Made by a program: the position numbers and the translations under genes
Assembly: GCA_026193755.1 (NCBI GenBank)
Contig: JAPHUI010000456.1
Coordinates: forward strand, 1 to 6,999
DNA from: Ignavibacteriaceae bacterium
GTDB lineage: Bacteria; Bacteroidota; Ignavibacteria; Ignavibacteriales; Ignavibacteriaceae
Reading direction: 5' to 3'
DNA length: 6,999 nt
Notes under the pieces: generated by a model
What the model was told of the DNA's origin: nothing
What the model saw: only the letters and a program-made list of their open reading frames with translations
Databases searched by the model: none
In this document: positions 6,735-6,999 of the stretch, piece after piece
Numbering within the stretch: the stretch's first letter is position 1
How the letters are laid out: every line of letters starts with the position of its first letter

Positions 6735-6765
6735 ATTGTTATAAACAATTTAACAATGCAACAAT
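6735..6765 (-). repeat. Phased ATTGTT repeats upstream of the exported-protein gene
   Basis: Read on the minus strand, ATTGTT occurs three times at exact 8-bp steps (6765-6760, 6757-6752, 6749-6744). An inverted copy, AACAAT, follows at 6740-6735. The last direct copy and the inverted copy form a perfect 6-bp palindrome with a 3-nt centre (6735-6749). The array lies in the 80-nt gap between the clpX stop and the start at 6700, where a promoter or operator for the exported-protein gene would be expected. In AT-rich DNA part of this could be chance. Confidence 0.45.
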
Positions 6766-6780
6766 AAAGCAATATTAAAA

Positions 6781-6999
6781 TTACGCAGATTTCTTTTCCG
6801 CCTTTATATATATCGGTTCATCCCCTTTTTCTATTACGTCTCCTGTAATCACACATTTTTCAACATCTTTTTTATTAGGCAGCTCATACATAATATCCAG
6901 CATAATATCTTCCACAATAGAACGAAGTGCACGGGCACCGGTTTTCTTTACCATAGCCTTTTCAACAATTGCATAGATAGCAAACTTGTCAAACTCCAG
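6781..6999 (-). CDS. clpX: ATP-dependent Clp protease ATP-binding subunit ClpX, C-terminal end only
   Basis: The frame runs from the window edge to a TAA at 6783-6781, giving the last 72 residues. ClpX is the AAA+ unfoldase that feeds tagged proteins to ClpP. The fragment begins LEFDKFAIYAIVEKAM and contains KKTGARALRSIVEDIMLDIM, the C-terminal small AAA+ domain with the sensor-2 arginine (GARALRS, like E. coli GARGLRS). YELPNKKDVEKCVIT and a short charged tail follow, as in ClpX and not ClpA or HslU. The zinc-binding and Walker regions lie beyond the window. It is on the same strand as the next gene, with an 80-nt gap and no clear GC-rich terminator between them. Confidence 0.93.
   Translation of the reverse strand: MEFDKFAIYAIVEKAMVKKTGARALRSIVEDIMLDIMYELPNKKDVEKCVITGDVIEKGDEPIYIKAEKKSA

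Overview
The window is an ordinary bacterial chromosome segment, AT-rich by eye. It fits the Bacteroidota/Chlorobiota group, most likely an Ignavibacteria-like lineage. The main pointers are the exported 421-residue protein at 5435-6700, whose family I associate with Bacteroidetes and Ignavibacteria, the AT-rich leaders with few Shine-Dalgarno sites, and the pairing of a CdsZ/FlgZ-type zinc-ribbon gene with rnpB. This placement is inference and no database was consulted.

Left part, plus strand: the 3' end of a coiled-coil/zinc-ribbon protein gene (2-559) is followed by a short AT-rich spacer with two adjacent palindromes. A complete type A RNase P RNA gene (rnpB, about 692-1083) comes next. 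I could trace its P1, P2, P4, P6, P15, P17 and P19 pairings by hand.

Middle, plus strand: a compact DNA-repair run follows, recJ (1118-2830), yebC/pmpR (2847-3593), ruvC (3622-4161) and ruvA (4158-4739). Gaps are 16 nt, 28 nt and a 4-nt ATGA overlap, so these are probably one operon. RecJ is a 5'-3' single-strand exonuclease, and RuvA and RuvC bind and cut Holliday junctions. YebC is a translation or regulatory factor that often sits beside ruvC. No ruvB is present; ruvA is the last gene of the run.

Right part, minus strand: a 42-nt convergent gap with a GC-rich hairpin repeat separates ruvA from a minus-strand pair. These are an exported protein with a class I glutamine-amidotransferase-like look (5435-6700) and an FAHD1/YcgM-type fumarylacetoacetate hydrolase family enzyme (4782-5438), joined by another ATGA overlap. 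Upstream lies an 80-nt gap with phased ATTGTT repeats, then the C-terminal end of clpX (6781-6999), cut by the window edge.

I found no CRISPR array, mobile element, tRNA or clear new defence system. The least understood items are the exported GATase-like protein with its coupling to the FAHD1-like enzyme, and the small repeats in the gaps.
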